A stretch of DNA of 13,681 nucleotides, taken from contig JAEYQF010000089.1 of assembly GCA_023410155.1 (NCBI GenBank), positions 1 through 13,681 of the forward strand, in the 5' to 3' direction. This stretch comes from Verrucomicrobiota bacterium. GTDB lineage: Bacteria; Verrucomicrobiota; Verrucomicrobiia; Opitutales; Opitutaceae. The notes under the pieces are model-generated. The model saw only the letters and a list, made by a program, of their open reading frames with translations. It did no database searches and was not told the DNA's origin. Positions 1 to 7,345 of this stretch are shown one piece after another; position 1 is the first letter of the stretch; each line of letters starts with the position of its first letter. Position numbers and translations under genes: made by a program.

Positions 1-568
1 GAGCGATACGGCGGCGGGCAGAGCGGGTGCTCTGGAATTGCTCGAGGATCTCATCCTCGGCGGAGACCGGCGTCTCGCGGAGGACGTAGCATTCGGTTTT
101 CTTTTCCGGCACGGAAACGCGAGGATCCTTGGCGAGCGCCTTCTTGGCGGAGGCCCACCACTTCTTGAACTTATCTTCGCCGACAACCTGAGCCAGCGTG
201 AGCTCGAGGTCGATGACGGTCGTCGCGCGATTGGGGTAGGAGTCAAGCGCCTCGACGATCAGTTGGGCGGGATTGTTGGCGATGAGTTCAGCGATCGTGG
301 CCGCCTCGGTTTCCTTGCGCACGAGCAAGTGTTTCGGCGGGAGGATATCCATGGTGTTCACGCAGAAAGCGGGATCCATGGGGTGAGCGGGCTTGCCCTT
401 GAAATCGATGATCAGGCGCTGCGCGGACTCGTCGTAGCTTTTGATCTGACCGAAGCCCCAGCTGCGGTGCATCACGTAGGCTCCCGGCTCCATCGCCTCG
501 AACTTGGCTTTTGCCGTCTTGAGGGACGGGTTCTTGGTGAGGAGCGCGGAGACAGCTTCGGAATTCAT
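1..568 (-). CDS. GreA/GreB-like transcription elongation factor, N-terminal part (runs off the window)
   Basis: A reading frame stays open from an ATG at 568 to the left edge, giving 189 residues without a stop; the C-terminus lies outside the window. The visible part has a short helical start, then a compact module at about residues 28-85 with the motif HRSWGFGQI (34-42), a DF pair (55-56) and ILPPKHLLVRK (75-85), followed by a helical stretch with a WW pair (137-138). From memory of the family, this WGFG module followed by helices is the long N-terminal extension of PVC-group GreA proteins, whose GreA/GreB domain sits at the far C-terminus. Such factors rescue backtracked RNA polymerase by stimulating transcript cleavage. 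The cleavage domain is not visible here, so the name rests on N-terminal resemblance. The gene is divergent from rsmB with a 46-base gap. The leader has no Shine-Dalgarno site. A CarD- or Tudor-like RNA polymerase-binding protein is the main alternative. Confidence 0.62.
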   Translation of the reverse strand, partial: MNSEAVSALLTKNPSLKTAKAKFEAMEPGAYVMHRSWGFGQIKSYDESAQRLIIDFKGKPAHPMDPAFCVNTMDILPPKHLLVRKETEAATIAELIANNPAQLIVEALDSYPNRATTVIDLELTLAQVVGEDKFKKWWASAKKALAKDPRVSVPEKKTECYVLRETPVSAEDEILEQFQSTRSARRRIA

Positions 569-602
569 GATTGCGGAAGTGAGGGCCTGAACGGGAGACT
601 AC

Positions 603-608
603 AGGGGA
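603..608 (+). promoter_or_regulatory. Ribosome binding site of rsmB
   Basis: GGGGAG lies six bases before the ATG at 615. This purine run decides between three nearby ATGs. The ATG at 611 is in another frame and reaches a stop within 16 codons, and the in-frame ATG at 651 has no comparable site. It is one of the few clear Shine-Dalgarno-like sites in the window. Confidence 0.55.
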
Positions 609-614
609 GAATGA

Positions 615-1988
615 ATGACGTTGTCAAACAGTGTGTCGAAAGCGTTGCCCATGAGTAACAGCAACGCGGCGGGAAACTCCGCCTGGCTGGTCGCCGCGCG
701 TGCAATCGCGCGTTGGCTCGAGCGGCGGGAGCGTCTGGATGAATTGATCGAAGCGGAGGCCAAGGGCCTGCAAGGTGCCGAACGGGCGCGGTGCCAGCAT
801 TTGGTTTTTGGGGTGGTGCGGCATTTCGGCCGGCTCGAGGCGTCGCTGCGGCGCTTGATCGCGCACTCGCCGCGGTTCTCGACGCGAGCGGTGCTGTTTG
901 TGGCGGGTTTCGAATTGATCGAAGCTTTCGGTGATGGCGATCCGGCGGCCGATGGACGCATCGCCAAGATCGTGCACCACGCGGTGGAGCAGACGAAGGT
1001 TCTCGCGAGTCCTGCCGAGGCGCGACTCGTGAATGCAGTGGTCCGCAAGCTCGCCACGATTCTTGCCGCGCCGGCCCCCCAGAAACTCGCACCTGCGGAA
1101 GTGCTGGCGGAATATTTCTCGCATCCGGTATGGCTGGTGCGGAGCTGGCTGGCGCAGTTTGGTGCACCTGCCACCCGTGCGCTGCTCGAGTGGAATCAGC
1201 GCCCGGCGCCCGTTTACGCGCGGGCGCGGCCCCGACCATCCGGCGAGGACGCCGCGCCGTTGCCGCCGTGGTTGAAACCGACCTCGTGGCCCGATTTTCA
1301 CGAAGTGGAGTCGGGACACTGGCCGCAGGTCGAAGAGCTGTTGCGCGCGGGTCGGATTTACCTGCAGGACCCCGCCACCCGTCTCGCTGCCGAACTCGTC
1401 GGGGCGCAGGAAGGTGAGTGCATTCTCGACGCCTGCGCGGCTCCCGGCGGGAAGAGTCTGCTGATCGCCGACCGCATGCGAACGGGCCAGCTCGTCGCGA
1501 TGGACTTGCCGACTGCGCGCATCGCCCGATTGAAGGAAAACCTCTCGCGCGTGCCGCCGGGGCTCGAGGTGGCGCTTGTGCAAGGTGAGTTGCAGCGCGG
1601 TGCGGCCGACTTGTTGCGCGAACACCGTCTGCCCACGGAATTCGACGCGGTGCTGCTTGATGTGCCGTGCTCCAACACCGGGGTGATGCGGCATCGGGTG
1701 GACGTGAAATGGCGTCTGCAGGAGGGCGATTTCAAGAAACACCCGCGCCAGCAACTCGCGTTGCTCGGGGCCGCTGCACGGCTCGTGAAGGCGCCGCACC
1801 ATGGCCGACCCGGCGGGCGCCTGGTTTACTCCACCTGCAGCATCGACCAGGAAGAAAACGAACACCTCATACGCGAGTTCCTCGGCAACCAGCGGGGCCG
1901 CTTCGAGCTGGAACAGCAGATGATCGCCTGGCCCTGGGTCGCGGGGCACGACGGTGCGGGCGTGTTTCGCCTGCGTCGCATCGCCTGA
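615..1988 (+). CDS. rsmB: 16S rRNA (cytosine-C5)-methyltransferase, RsmB/Sun family
   Basis: This 457-residue protein should use S-adenosylmethionine to methylate C5 of a cytosine in 16S rRNA (C967 in E. coli numbering) in the cytoplasm. Residues about 20-150 form the all-helical NusB-like RNA-binding domain (ARAIARWLERRERLDELI near 28-45; RLVNAVVRKL at 137-146). The C-terminal Rossmann methyltransferase domain carries the SAM motif LDACAAPGGK (271-280), motif IV LLDVPCSNTGV (347-357) and motif VI STCSI (406-410). Both cysteines of the RNA m5C mechanism are present: C352 (PCS), expected to release the product, and C408 (TCS), the expected nucleophile. Length is slightly above the roughly 430 residues of E. 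coli RsmB because of a 12-residue N-terminal lead; a start at 651 would remove it. It converges with the lipoprotein gene after only 13 bases, with no terminator visible between them. Confidence 0.93.
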   Translation: MTLSNSVSKALPMSNSNAAGNSAWLVAARAIARWLERRERLDELIEAEAKGLQGAERARCQHLVFGVVRHFGRLEASLRRLIAHSPRFSTRAVLFVAGFELIEAFGDGDPAADGRIAKIVHHAVEQTKVLASPAEARLVNAVVRKLATILAAPAPQKLAPAEVLAEYFSHPVWLVRSWLAQFGAPATRALLEWNQRPAPVYARARPRPSGEDAAPLPPWLKPTSWPDFHEVESGHWPQVEELLRAGRIYLQDPATRLAAELVGAQEGECILDACAAPGGKSLLIADRMRTGQLVAMDLPTARIARLKENLSRVPPGLEVALVQGELQRGAADLLREHRLPTEFDAVLLDVPCSNTGVMRHRVDVKWRLQEGDFKKHPRQQLALLGAAARLVKAPHHGRPGGRLVYSTCSIDQEENEHLIREFLGNQRGRFELEQQMIAWPWVAGHDGAGVFRLRRIA

Positions 1989-2001
1989 TGCATCGCAGCA
2001 A

Positions 2002-3192
2002 TCAGGGCACCAGGTCGAAGACTTCGATCGAGCGCGCCTCTTCGCGCGTGCCGTTGAGGAATGTGAACCGGATCTCGTCAGCGTTGCTCACGAGATCCTC
2101 GTAGCGTTGGAGATCCCACGCGGCGACGAGCTCGTCGTCGATCCGCGTGACGAGATCGCCCGCTTGCACGCCTGCAGCGTCGGCGGGAGATCCGGGGACG
2201 ACCGCCGCCACCCGCCAGTAGGCGGGCGTCTTGGTGAAGCTCAGTCCTGAGCTGCGCCGCGGTTCGGGCCGGATGGGCCCGTCGGTTTCGCGGTGGAAGG
2301 TCACGTTGCCGTGCTCCTGGTCGAACGTCACCGCGAAATGCTGCAGGATGCCGCCACCCAGCGACGAGAGATCTTCGGTGAGGTCGACGACGGGTTTCTC
2401 GATGCGAAATCCTCCGATCTGCAGCGCACCGTCGAGGCGCCCGATCTGTTGCGCGCGATCGCCGCTGATGGTCGCGATGGTTGCACCCGCGCGCGGCGGC
2501 ACGGCGTAGGTCGGATTCATCCCGATCGGGTTCAGGCTCAAGTTCGCATCGCTGCCGGAGTCGATCAGCGCGATGAAGCTTTCATCGCCGAGCCGCAGCG
2601 GGATGATCGGAGTGCGGCGGTCGTTGTTGAAAGCGACAGTCGTGCCGGGCAACAGCGGCGTCGCCCGACGCGGCTGCAGAAGGATGCGCGACCTCGGATA
2701 ATCGAGCGTAAGAATCGTCTCCCGAAAAAGTGGGAAGCCGAGGATGCCGTCGATCTTCACGCCGAGGTGGGCGGACAGCGAAGCGCAGTCGTAGATCAAC
2801 GCCTGCACGTCGTCGAATCTCGCGCCACCGATCTGGATGCGGCGCAGCGTGGTGGCGGTGAGAAGCGCCGTTTCGCCCTCAGCGGACCTCACCCGCACCA
2901 GCGGAGTTGCAGGCGCGATGAGGTGAGGGGAGGGATAGCGCGACGCGAGCTCCGGCGTGACGAGCGTCACGGATGCGCCCGTGTCGATGAGGAAGCGATA
3001 GGGCCCGCGTTTATCCCATTTGCCCTCGACGATGAGAAAGTTGCCCAGTCGGCGAGCGGCCACTTCAACGACCTCTCCGTCGAGCACCGTGCGGCCCGGC
3101 CGCGGCAGCTCGCGGCGAAACCAGGAGCAGCCCGACGCTGCGATCAGCGCGGCGACAGCGACAACGAAGAGGAGGGACCGACGAAAGATCAT
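2002..3192 (-). CDS. Retropepsin-like aspartyl protease lipoprotein with C-terminal PDZ domain
   Basis: This 396-residue protein begins with a signal peptide: basic MIFRR, a hydrophobic run, then ASGC with the candidate lipidated cysteine at residue 22. The lipobox lacks the usual Leu at -3, so plain secretion is possible. Two pepsin/retropepsin lobes follow. FLIDTGAS puts a catalytic-type Asp at 70 and a hydrophobic stretch IDGILGFPLF near 148-157 supports the fold; the second lobe has ALIDSGSD with Asp at 211. A PDZ domain occupies about 317-380 (VVPGSPADAAGVQAGDLVTRID). This layout matches the bacterial aspartyl-protease-plus-PDZ proteins that are thought to act in the periplasm; substrates are unknown. 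Its ATG overlaps the stop of the MFS gene in an ATGA, implying translational coupling. A longer open frame reaches 3522 but runs inside the transporter gene, and the signal peptide fixes the start at 3192. Confidence 0.85.
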   Translation of the reverse strand: MIFRRSLLFVVAVAALIAASGCSWFRRELPRPGRTVLDGEVVEVAARRLGNFLIVEGKWDKRGPYRFLIDTGASVTLVTPELASRYPSPHLIAPATPLVRVRSAEGETALLTATTLRRIQIGGARFDDVQALIYDCASLSAHLGVKIDGILGFPLFRETILTLDYPRSRILLQPRRATPLLPGTTVAFNNDRRTPIIPLRLGDESFIALIDSGSDANLSLNPIGMNPTYAVPPRAGATIATISGDRAQQIGRLDGALQIGGFRIEKPVVDLTEDLSSLGGGILQHFAVTFDQEHGNVTFHRETDGPIRPEPRRSSGLSFTKTPAYWRVAAVVPGSPADAAGVQAGDLVTRIDDELVAAWDLQRYEDLVSNADEIRFTFLNGTREEARSIEVFDLVP

Positions 3193-4517
3193 TTCTGGGG
3201 TTGCGGCAGCGCCAGGCTCAGCGCGAGCGCGAGCACCGTGCAACCAGCGCCGATCAGGAATACACTGGCCGAACCGAAAAGCCAGAACGCGGCACCGGCG
3301 AGCACCGGCGTGAACGCCCGCGACAGCGCTCCGAGGGAGCGAAAAATCCCGAGCACCCGGCCTTGCTCCTCGGGGCCGCTGTAGAGCGAAATCAGCCCTG
3401 TGGATGCCGGATTCACGAAACCGGAACCGAGCGCCAACGCCGCCAAGCCTACGAAGACCAGCCACGGTTGCGGCGCGAGACCGATGCACACCAACCCCAC
3501 GGCCGAGGCGATCAATCCCCACGCGAGCACGCGGATCTCAGGCAGGCGTTTGAGCAACACCCGCACGATGTAGCCCTGCGTGATCACCGCGCACAGGCCG
3601 AGGAAACCCAGCAGAATGCCATTCTCCCACGCGGTGTAGCCGAAACGCAGCGCCGCGAGAAACGTGAGGGCCGACTCCATGCCGACGAAGGCGACGGAGT
3701 AAACAAAAGCCACGAGATTGGTGCGCCGCACCGCGACGTTATCCAGAGCAAGAATCGCCTTCAGCGGATTGCGCAACCGCGGCTCGCGCGACTGGCGGCG
3801 CGTATCGGCCGGGAGCGTTTCACGAAACTTCGCAACGATCCAGACGAGGTTCACCAGGCAGAGGGCAAACGAGACCAGCGCCGGCAACGTAAAGGGATTC
3901 ACTCCCCACCGCGCCAGCCCCGGGAAATGTTCGAGCAGGTTTATCTGCGAGGTGAAGGCACCGATCGCAGGCCCCGTGATGAGCCCCAGCCCGAACGCCG
4001 CACCCACCAGCCCCATCGCCTTCGAGCGCTCCTCACGCGTCGTCACATCCGCGACTGCGGCGGTCGCGACCGACAGATTTCCGCTGAACGCTCCGCTCAC
4101 GATCCGCGAGAGGAGAAACAACCAAAACGAGCCACTCACGATCCATACGAAGTAGCCGAGCGCCGTGCCCGCTACCGTCAGGAGCAACACGCTACGGCGC
4201 CCGCGACGATCGCTCATCGAACCCCAGAACGGCGCGAAGACGAATTGCAGGATGGAGAAGAACGAGCTGATCACACCGCCGAACAACACCACCGCGAAGT
4301 TCTGATCCTTGCCCAACCACTGCGCGGCCGCATCCGTGTGCGCCACCAGCCAGCCCAGCACGCCCGAGTGTCCGTCCGTGCTCAGATAAAAACTCAACAG
4401 ATCCGGTCCGAGCGGGAAGATGATCGAGAACCCGATCAGATCGATGTAGAGAGTAAGAAAGATAACTCCCAGCGAGAGTGGACGCGCAGGGGAGTTTTTG
4501 GCGGCAGGGAGGGACAC
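3189..4517 (-). CDS. Major facilitator superfamily transporter, TetA-like
   Basis: A 442-residue polytopic inner-membrane protein of the drug:H+ antiporter type. TM1 (about 15-36) contains LYIDLIGFSIIFPLGP, close to the TetA-type TM1. The loop-2/3 signature GSMSDRRGRRSV is at 99-110, and motif-C-like GLGLITGPAIGAF follows in TM5. About twelve hydrophobic segments can be counted. Between TM1 and TM2 is an unusually long loop of roughly 35 residues (about 37-72). The substrate cannot be told from sequence; export of small molecules is the family norm. The start is uncertain. I chose the GTG at 4517 because it puts TM1 about 15 residues from the N-terminus. The frame remains open upstream to 4661 with a TTG at 4559, but those codons enter the repeat-rich gap and do not resemble transporter sequence. 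Its TGA overlaps the next gene's ATG. Confidence 0.85.
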   Translation of the reverse strand: MSLPAAKNSPARPLSLGVIFLTLYIDLIGFSIIFPLGPDLLSFYLSTDGHSGVLGWLVAHTDAAAQWLGKDQNFAVVLFGGVISSFFSILQFVFAPFWGSMSDRRGRRSVLLLTVAGTALGYFVWIVSGSFWLFLLSRIVSGAFSGNLSVATAAVADVTTREERSKAMGLVGAAFGLGLITGPAIGAFTSQINLLEHFPGLARWGVNPFTLPALVSFALCLVNLVWIVAKFRETLPADTRRQSREPRLRNPLKAILALDNVAVRRTNLVAFVYSVAFVGMESALTFLAALRFGYTAWENGILLGFLGLCAVITQGYIVRVLLKRLPEIRVLAWGLIASAVGLVCIGLAPQPWLVFVGLAALALGSGFVNPASTGLISLYSGPEEQGRVLGIFRSLGALSRAFTPVLAGAAFWLFGSASVFLIGAGCTVLALALSLALPQPQK

Positions 4518-4797
4518 GTGGGAGCCGAAGACGAAAAGCAGTTCCGTGCAGGACGCCAAGGAGCAAACGGAGGTTTCGCATCCCCGGTCGCTTGACCGCG
4601 CGCCGCTCCACCCAAAGGCAGGCTCAGCGTGAGCCGCACACAGGTGCGACGTTGTCCACACCCGGGCCCGACTCGGTCCGGAATCTGGCGCGAGCCAGTC
4701 CGGACATAGGTGCGACGCATGCCGGACTCGGGCCTGACCCGGTCCGCTGAGGGACGTGGGTCAAACCTAGCCCGGGTAAACCGCGCCGAGGCGGCGT
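4518..4797. other. 280-base gap with several hairpins, no gene
   Basis: No protein in either strand here looks real. Three simple inverted repeats stand out: CGGTC/GCTT/GACCG (4585-4598), GGCTCA/GCG/TGAGCC (4621-4635), and TCCGGA plus CTGGC/GCGA/GCCAG plus TCCGGA (4677-4704, 11 pairs with a two-base bulge). A fourth, CGGAC(T)CGGG/CCTGA/CCCGGTCCG, is at 4723-4746. A longer-range pairing joins 4665-4681 to 4722-4734 (13 pairs with a four-base bulge) and encloses the third hairpin. None is followed by a T-run on either strand, so they are not ordinary terminators. The gap must also hold the promoter of the MFS-lipoprotein pair, which I could not place. Confidence 0.6.
4640..4746. repeat. Imperfect tandem repeat, two 41-base copies spaced 66 bases
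   Basis: Copy one (4640-4680) and copy two (4706-4746) align without gaps and match at about 31 of 41 positions. The matches concentrate at the ends: AGGTGCGACG at the left, and CGGGCC followed by CGGTCCG at the right, with a diverged centre. The 25 bases between copies include the hairpin with a GCGA loop. The arrangement of palindromes separated by conserved ends resembles intergenic REP/BIME-type elements, but membership of a genome-wide family cannot be judged from one window. Confidence 0.6.
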
Positions 4798-6066
4798 TCA
4801 GGCCTTGTAGGGCAGGGGGAAGCGGCTCGTGAGTTTGATCACGCGCTGCTTCGTCGCATCGAGCACCGCGACTTCGCGGTCGGTGCCGATCGCGCCGAGC
4901 ACGTCGTCGATGCAGGCAGCGATTTCACCCATGTCGCTCTCGACCATACCGCGCGTGGTGACCGCCGGCGTGCCCAGGCGGATGCCGGATGCCTGGAAGG
5001 GCGAACGCGTTTCGAACGGCACGGTGTTCTTGTTGCAGGTGATGTGGGCGCGATCGAGTGTCTCCTGCGCGATCTTCGCGGTGAGATCGGGGAACTTGGT
5101 GCGCAGATCGATGAGGAAGAGGTGATTGTCGCTGCCGCCGGAGACAATCTTGTAGCCGCGATCGAGAAACGCGGCGGCGAGCGCGCGGCTGTTTTTCACG
5201 ATCTGCTCCGAGTAGGTCTTAAACTCGGGCTTGAGGCATTCGTTGAAGCACACGGCCTTGGCCGCGATGACGTGCATGAGCGGTCCGCCCTGGCCGCCGG
5301 GGAACATCGCGGAGTCAATCGCCTTGGCGTGTTGCGCGCGGCAAAGAATCAGGCCGCCGCGCGGACCGCGGAGAGTCTTGTGCGTGGTGGTGGTGACGAA
5401 ATCCGCGTGCGGCACGGGCGACGGATGCACGCCTGCGGCCACGAGGCCGGCGATGTGCGCGATATCGGCGAAGAGCAGCGCGCCGACGGAGCGGGCGATC
5501 TCGCCCATGCGCGCAAAGTCGATCACGCGTGAGTAGGCGCTGGCGCCGACAGTGATCATCTTGGGCTTCTCGCGCTGCGCGGTGGCGGCGAGCTCGTCGT
5601 AGTCGATCAGGCCATTGTCCTCGCGGACGCCGTATTGGCAGAACTGATACAACTTGCCGGAGAAGTTCGCGGGATTGCCATGCGTGAGATGGCCGCCGTG
5701 GCTGAGATTCATGCCGAGGACCTTGTCGCCGGGCTGGAGCACGGAGGTGTAGACGGCGAAATTGGCCTGGGAGCCGGAGTGGGGCTGCACGTTGGCGTGC
5801 TCGGCGCCGAAAAGTTTCTTGGCGCGCTCGATCGCGAGCGTCTCGACCTTGTCGACGAATTCGCAGCCGCCATACCAACGTTTCGCGGGATAGCCTTCCG
5901 CGTATTTGTTGGTCAGCACACTGCCCTGGGCCTCCATGACGGCCGGGTAGGTGAAGTTTTCCGAGGCGATCAGCTCGATGTGGCTTTGCTGCCGGTTGAG
6001 CTCGGCGGCGATGGCCGAGTGGATCTCGGGATCGAGGGAGGCGAGGGACGAGGCGTTGAGGAGCAT
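4798..6066 (-). CDS. glyA: Serine hydroxymethyltransferase
   Basis: This 422-residue PLP enzyme interconverts serine plus tetrahydrofolate with glycine plus 5,10-methylene-tetrahydrofolate, the main source of one-carbon units for purines, thymidylate and methionine. Family hallmarks run throughout: IELIASENF (30-38), NKYAEGYPAKRWYGGCE (53-69), NVQPHSGSQAN (92-102), LSHGGHLTHG (121-130), the aspartate of FADIAHIAGL (199-208), and the PLP-lysine motif VTTTTHKTLRGPRGG with Lys 230. The C-terminal domain has GSDNHL and SGIRLGTPAVTTRG. Length is typical. The frame is open to 6126, but the 20 extra residues are low-complexity and the ATG at 6066 gives the usual SHMT N-terminus. Its leader is strikingly pyrimidine-rich with no Shine-Dalgarno site. 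It lies 90 bases after the phosphatase gene, an order (phosphatase then glyA nearby) also met in other bacteria. Its glycine product is a substrate of PurD encoded just upstream. Confidence 0.96.
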   Translation of the reverse strand: MLLNASSLASLDPEIHSAIAAELNRQQSHIELIASENFTYPAVMEAQGSVLTNKYAEGYPAKRWYGGCEFVDKVETLAIERAKKLFGAEHANVQPHSGSQANFAVYTSVLQPGDKVLGMNLSHGGHLTHGNPANFSGKLYQFCQYGVREDNGLIDYDELAATAQREKPKMITVGASAYSRVIDFARMGEIARSVGALLFADIAHIAGLVAAGVHPSPVPHADFVTTTTHKTLRGPRGGLILCRAQHAKAIDSAMFPGGQGGPLMHVIAAKAVCFNECLKPEFKTYSEQIVKNSRALAAAFLDRGYKIVSGGSDNHLFLIDLRTKFPDLTAKIAQETLDRAHITCNKNTVPFETRSPFQASGIRLGTPAVTTRGMVESDMGEIAACIDDVLGAIGTDREVAVLDATKQRVIKLTSRFPLPYKA

Positions 6067-6156
6067 GGGTAGAGGCGAGGAGGGAAGGGTCGATTTGCGG
6101 CCGAGCCGAAATGAACCGCCAGCCAAAACCGAAATCCTGCGCGCGGAAACCGAAAA

Positions 6157-6642
6157 CTAGGCGCGCCGCTCGGCGACCAGCGTCTTAAGTTTTTCGATGA
6201 GCGAGGGGATCGCTTCAACCATCTCGTCGCGCGACGCTTCGTAAACCCGAAGTGGGCCGCCGTAGGGATCGGGAATCTCCTTGTTGCCGAGCTGTGGCAT
6301 GAACTCACGAAAGAGAAACAGGTTCTTCGGCACCGGGCTCGCTTGGTGCCGGATCATCGCGCGATGGGACTCAGTCATGCAGAGCACGGCGACCGCTTCA
6401 TCGAGCATCTGCTGCGTCAGGGGGCGGCTCACATGATGGACGATGTCGATGCCGACCTTCTTGAGTGCGAGCACGGAGTTTTCCGATACGCGCTCGCCGC
6501 CTCGCGCGGCAACGCCGGCGGAAACGATATCGAGTGAACGCAGCGGCTCAGGCTGGCCGGCGAGCGCGTGGCGGAGGAGTCCCTCGGCCATCGGGCTGCG
6601 GCAGATGTTGGCCGTGCACACGATCAGGATGGTTGCGCCCAT
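6157..6642 (-). CDS. Low-molecular-weight protein tyrosine phosphatase
   Basis: A 161-residue cytoplasmic phosphatase of the LMW-PTP/arsenate-reductase-like family. The P-loop CX5R motif is at the N-terminus: CTANICRS with nucleophile Cys 9 and Arg 15. The general acid loop is near the C-terminus, IPDPYGG with Asp 125. SAGVAA (41-46) after the P-loop helix is also a family feature. At the position that is Thr in the arginine phosphatase YwlE (CTGNTCRS) this protein has Ile 13, the residue typical of tyrosine phosphatases, so phosphotyrosine is the likelier substrate. The ATG at 6642 is chosen because it begins the first beta strand directly (MGATILIVC); a frame open to 6684 adds 14 unconvincing residues. 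It sits 67 bases after the secreted unknown and 90 before glyA, probably in the same transcript. Confidence 0.9.
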   Translation of the reverse strand: MGATILIVCTANICRSPMAEGLLRHALAGQPEPLRSLDIVSAGVAARGGERVSENSVLALKKVGIDIVHHVSRPLTQQMLDEAVAVLCMTESHRAMIRHQASPVPKNLFLFREFMPQLGNKEIPDPYGGPLRVYEASRDEMVEAIPSLIEKLKTLVAERRA

Positions 6643-6709
6643 GGGAAATGGTGGGGAAGGAACACGATTCGTCAGTCTTTGCAATGCAGGCGGTGGTCGC
6701 GCCGCCTAC

Positions 6710-7345
6710 TCATCGCACGGGATCGCCGCGGGGTAGCGCGCGGAAGGCCCGATGCACGTGCACCGCGCGCTGCAGGGCATGATCGACCAGCGGCGTTTCG
6801 CGTGGTGGATCGTCGGAGAGTTCCGCCTCGGACGGCTCGAGTTCGGCGAGTTCACGGCGCGTGCCGGAAAACGATGCCTCGTCGTGGCGGGGCTTCGCGG
6901 TGTTCTCGCGGATGAGCGACTCGACGGACGTGTCGCGCTCAAGCGCCGTGTAGGCGAGACGCTCGAGTTCAGGATCGCTCTCCAGCTCGAGATCTGGGGC
7001 GGGGTCCGCGCTGGCAGGACCGATCAGTAAAGTGCCGGGCAGCGGCAGCGTCTGCGTGAGCGTCTGCCGGATCTCCGCGTGTGTCTCGCGGTTGATCAAA
7101 ATGACGAGAGTGGCGTCGGGTGCGGAGCGAAACTGCAGCCAGCCGGCAAGAGCCGCGCTGGCTGCGGAATCGGTGCGAGCAAAGCGAAGGTCGAGCACCA
7201 TGTCGGACCGAAGCTGCTCAGGCAGGTCTGCAGGCAGCGCGCGCACCCGGACGTAGGTGACGCCTTCGCCGAGATCGCGCGTGAGCGGAGCCGCACCGCA
7301 AACGACGGTCAGGAGAACAAGGGCGAAGAGCGCGCGAAGGCTCAT
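6710..7345 (-). CDS. Secreted protein of unknown function, coupled to purD
   Basis: I do not recognise this 211-residue protein. It starts with a signal-peptide-like segment (MSLRALFALVLLTVVCGAA) with probable cleavage near residue 19. Residues about 28-110 look like an alternating alpha/beta unit: VTYVRVRALP (29-38), MVLDLRFA (49-56), a helix, TLVILINRETHAEI (79-92), then TLLIGPA. The combination of VLDLR with a later VILIN and a Thr-containing turn faintly recalls the core of S41 tail-specific proteases, but no serine/lysine catalytic pair is evident, so this is only a suggestion. Residues about 113-185 are rich in Pro, Glu and Asp and probably disordered. Its ATG overlaps the TGA of purD in an ATGA, so expression is likely tied to purD. 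The ATG at 7345 is fixed by the signal peptide. Confidence 0.72.
   Translation of the reverse strand: MSLRALFALVLLTVVCGAAPLTRDLGEGVTYVRVRALPADLPEQLRSDMVLDLRFARTDSAASAALAGWLQFRSAPDATLVILINRETHAEIRQTLTQTLPLPGTLLIGPASADPAPDLELESDPELERLAYTALERDTSVESLIRENTAKPRHDEASFSGTRRELAELEPSEAELSDDPPRETPLVDHALQRAVHVHRAFRALPRGDPVR

Noticed and set aside
624..1949. Long minus-strand open frame of 441 codons opposite rsmB
   Set aside because: It is the shadow of rsmB in GC-rich DNA. Its product has no recognisable motif and is rich in Arg, His and Pro, whereas the plus strand encodes all RsmB motifs.
3201..4595. Plus-strand open frame of 464 codons opposite the MFS gene
   Set aside because: The product is almost entirely Arg, Glu, Gln and His, the reverse image of hydrophobic membrane codons. 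The minus strand encodes a clear transporter.
4478..4750. Small basic plus-strand protein across the repeat-rich gap
   Set aside because: It is very Arg-rich, spans the hairpin repeats and the antisense 5' end of the MFS gene, and has no ribosome site.
4784..4796. CGCCG/AGG/CGGCG hairpin just after the glyA stop as a terminator
   Set aside because: The stem is only five pairs and is followed on the minus strand by CGGTTTACC, too few T residues for a confident intrinsic terminator.
6067..6156. Riboswitch-like leader before glyA, with three TTTCGG strings
   Set aside because: Only 90 bases, with no glycine, tetrahydrofolate or SAM riboswitch core that I can recognise; the repeats are short.
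6643..6709. GGCGG...CCGCC inverted repeat as a terminator between the secreted unknown and the phosphatase
   Set aside because: Five-pair stem with an eight-base loop and no T-run after it; chance pairing is likely in this composition.
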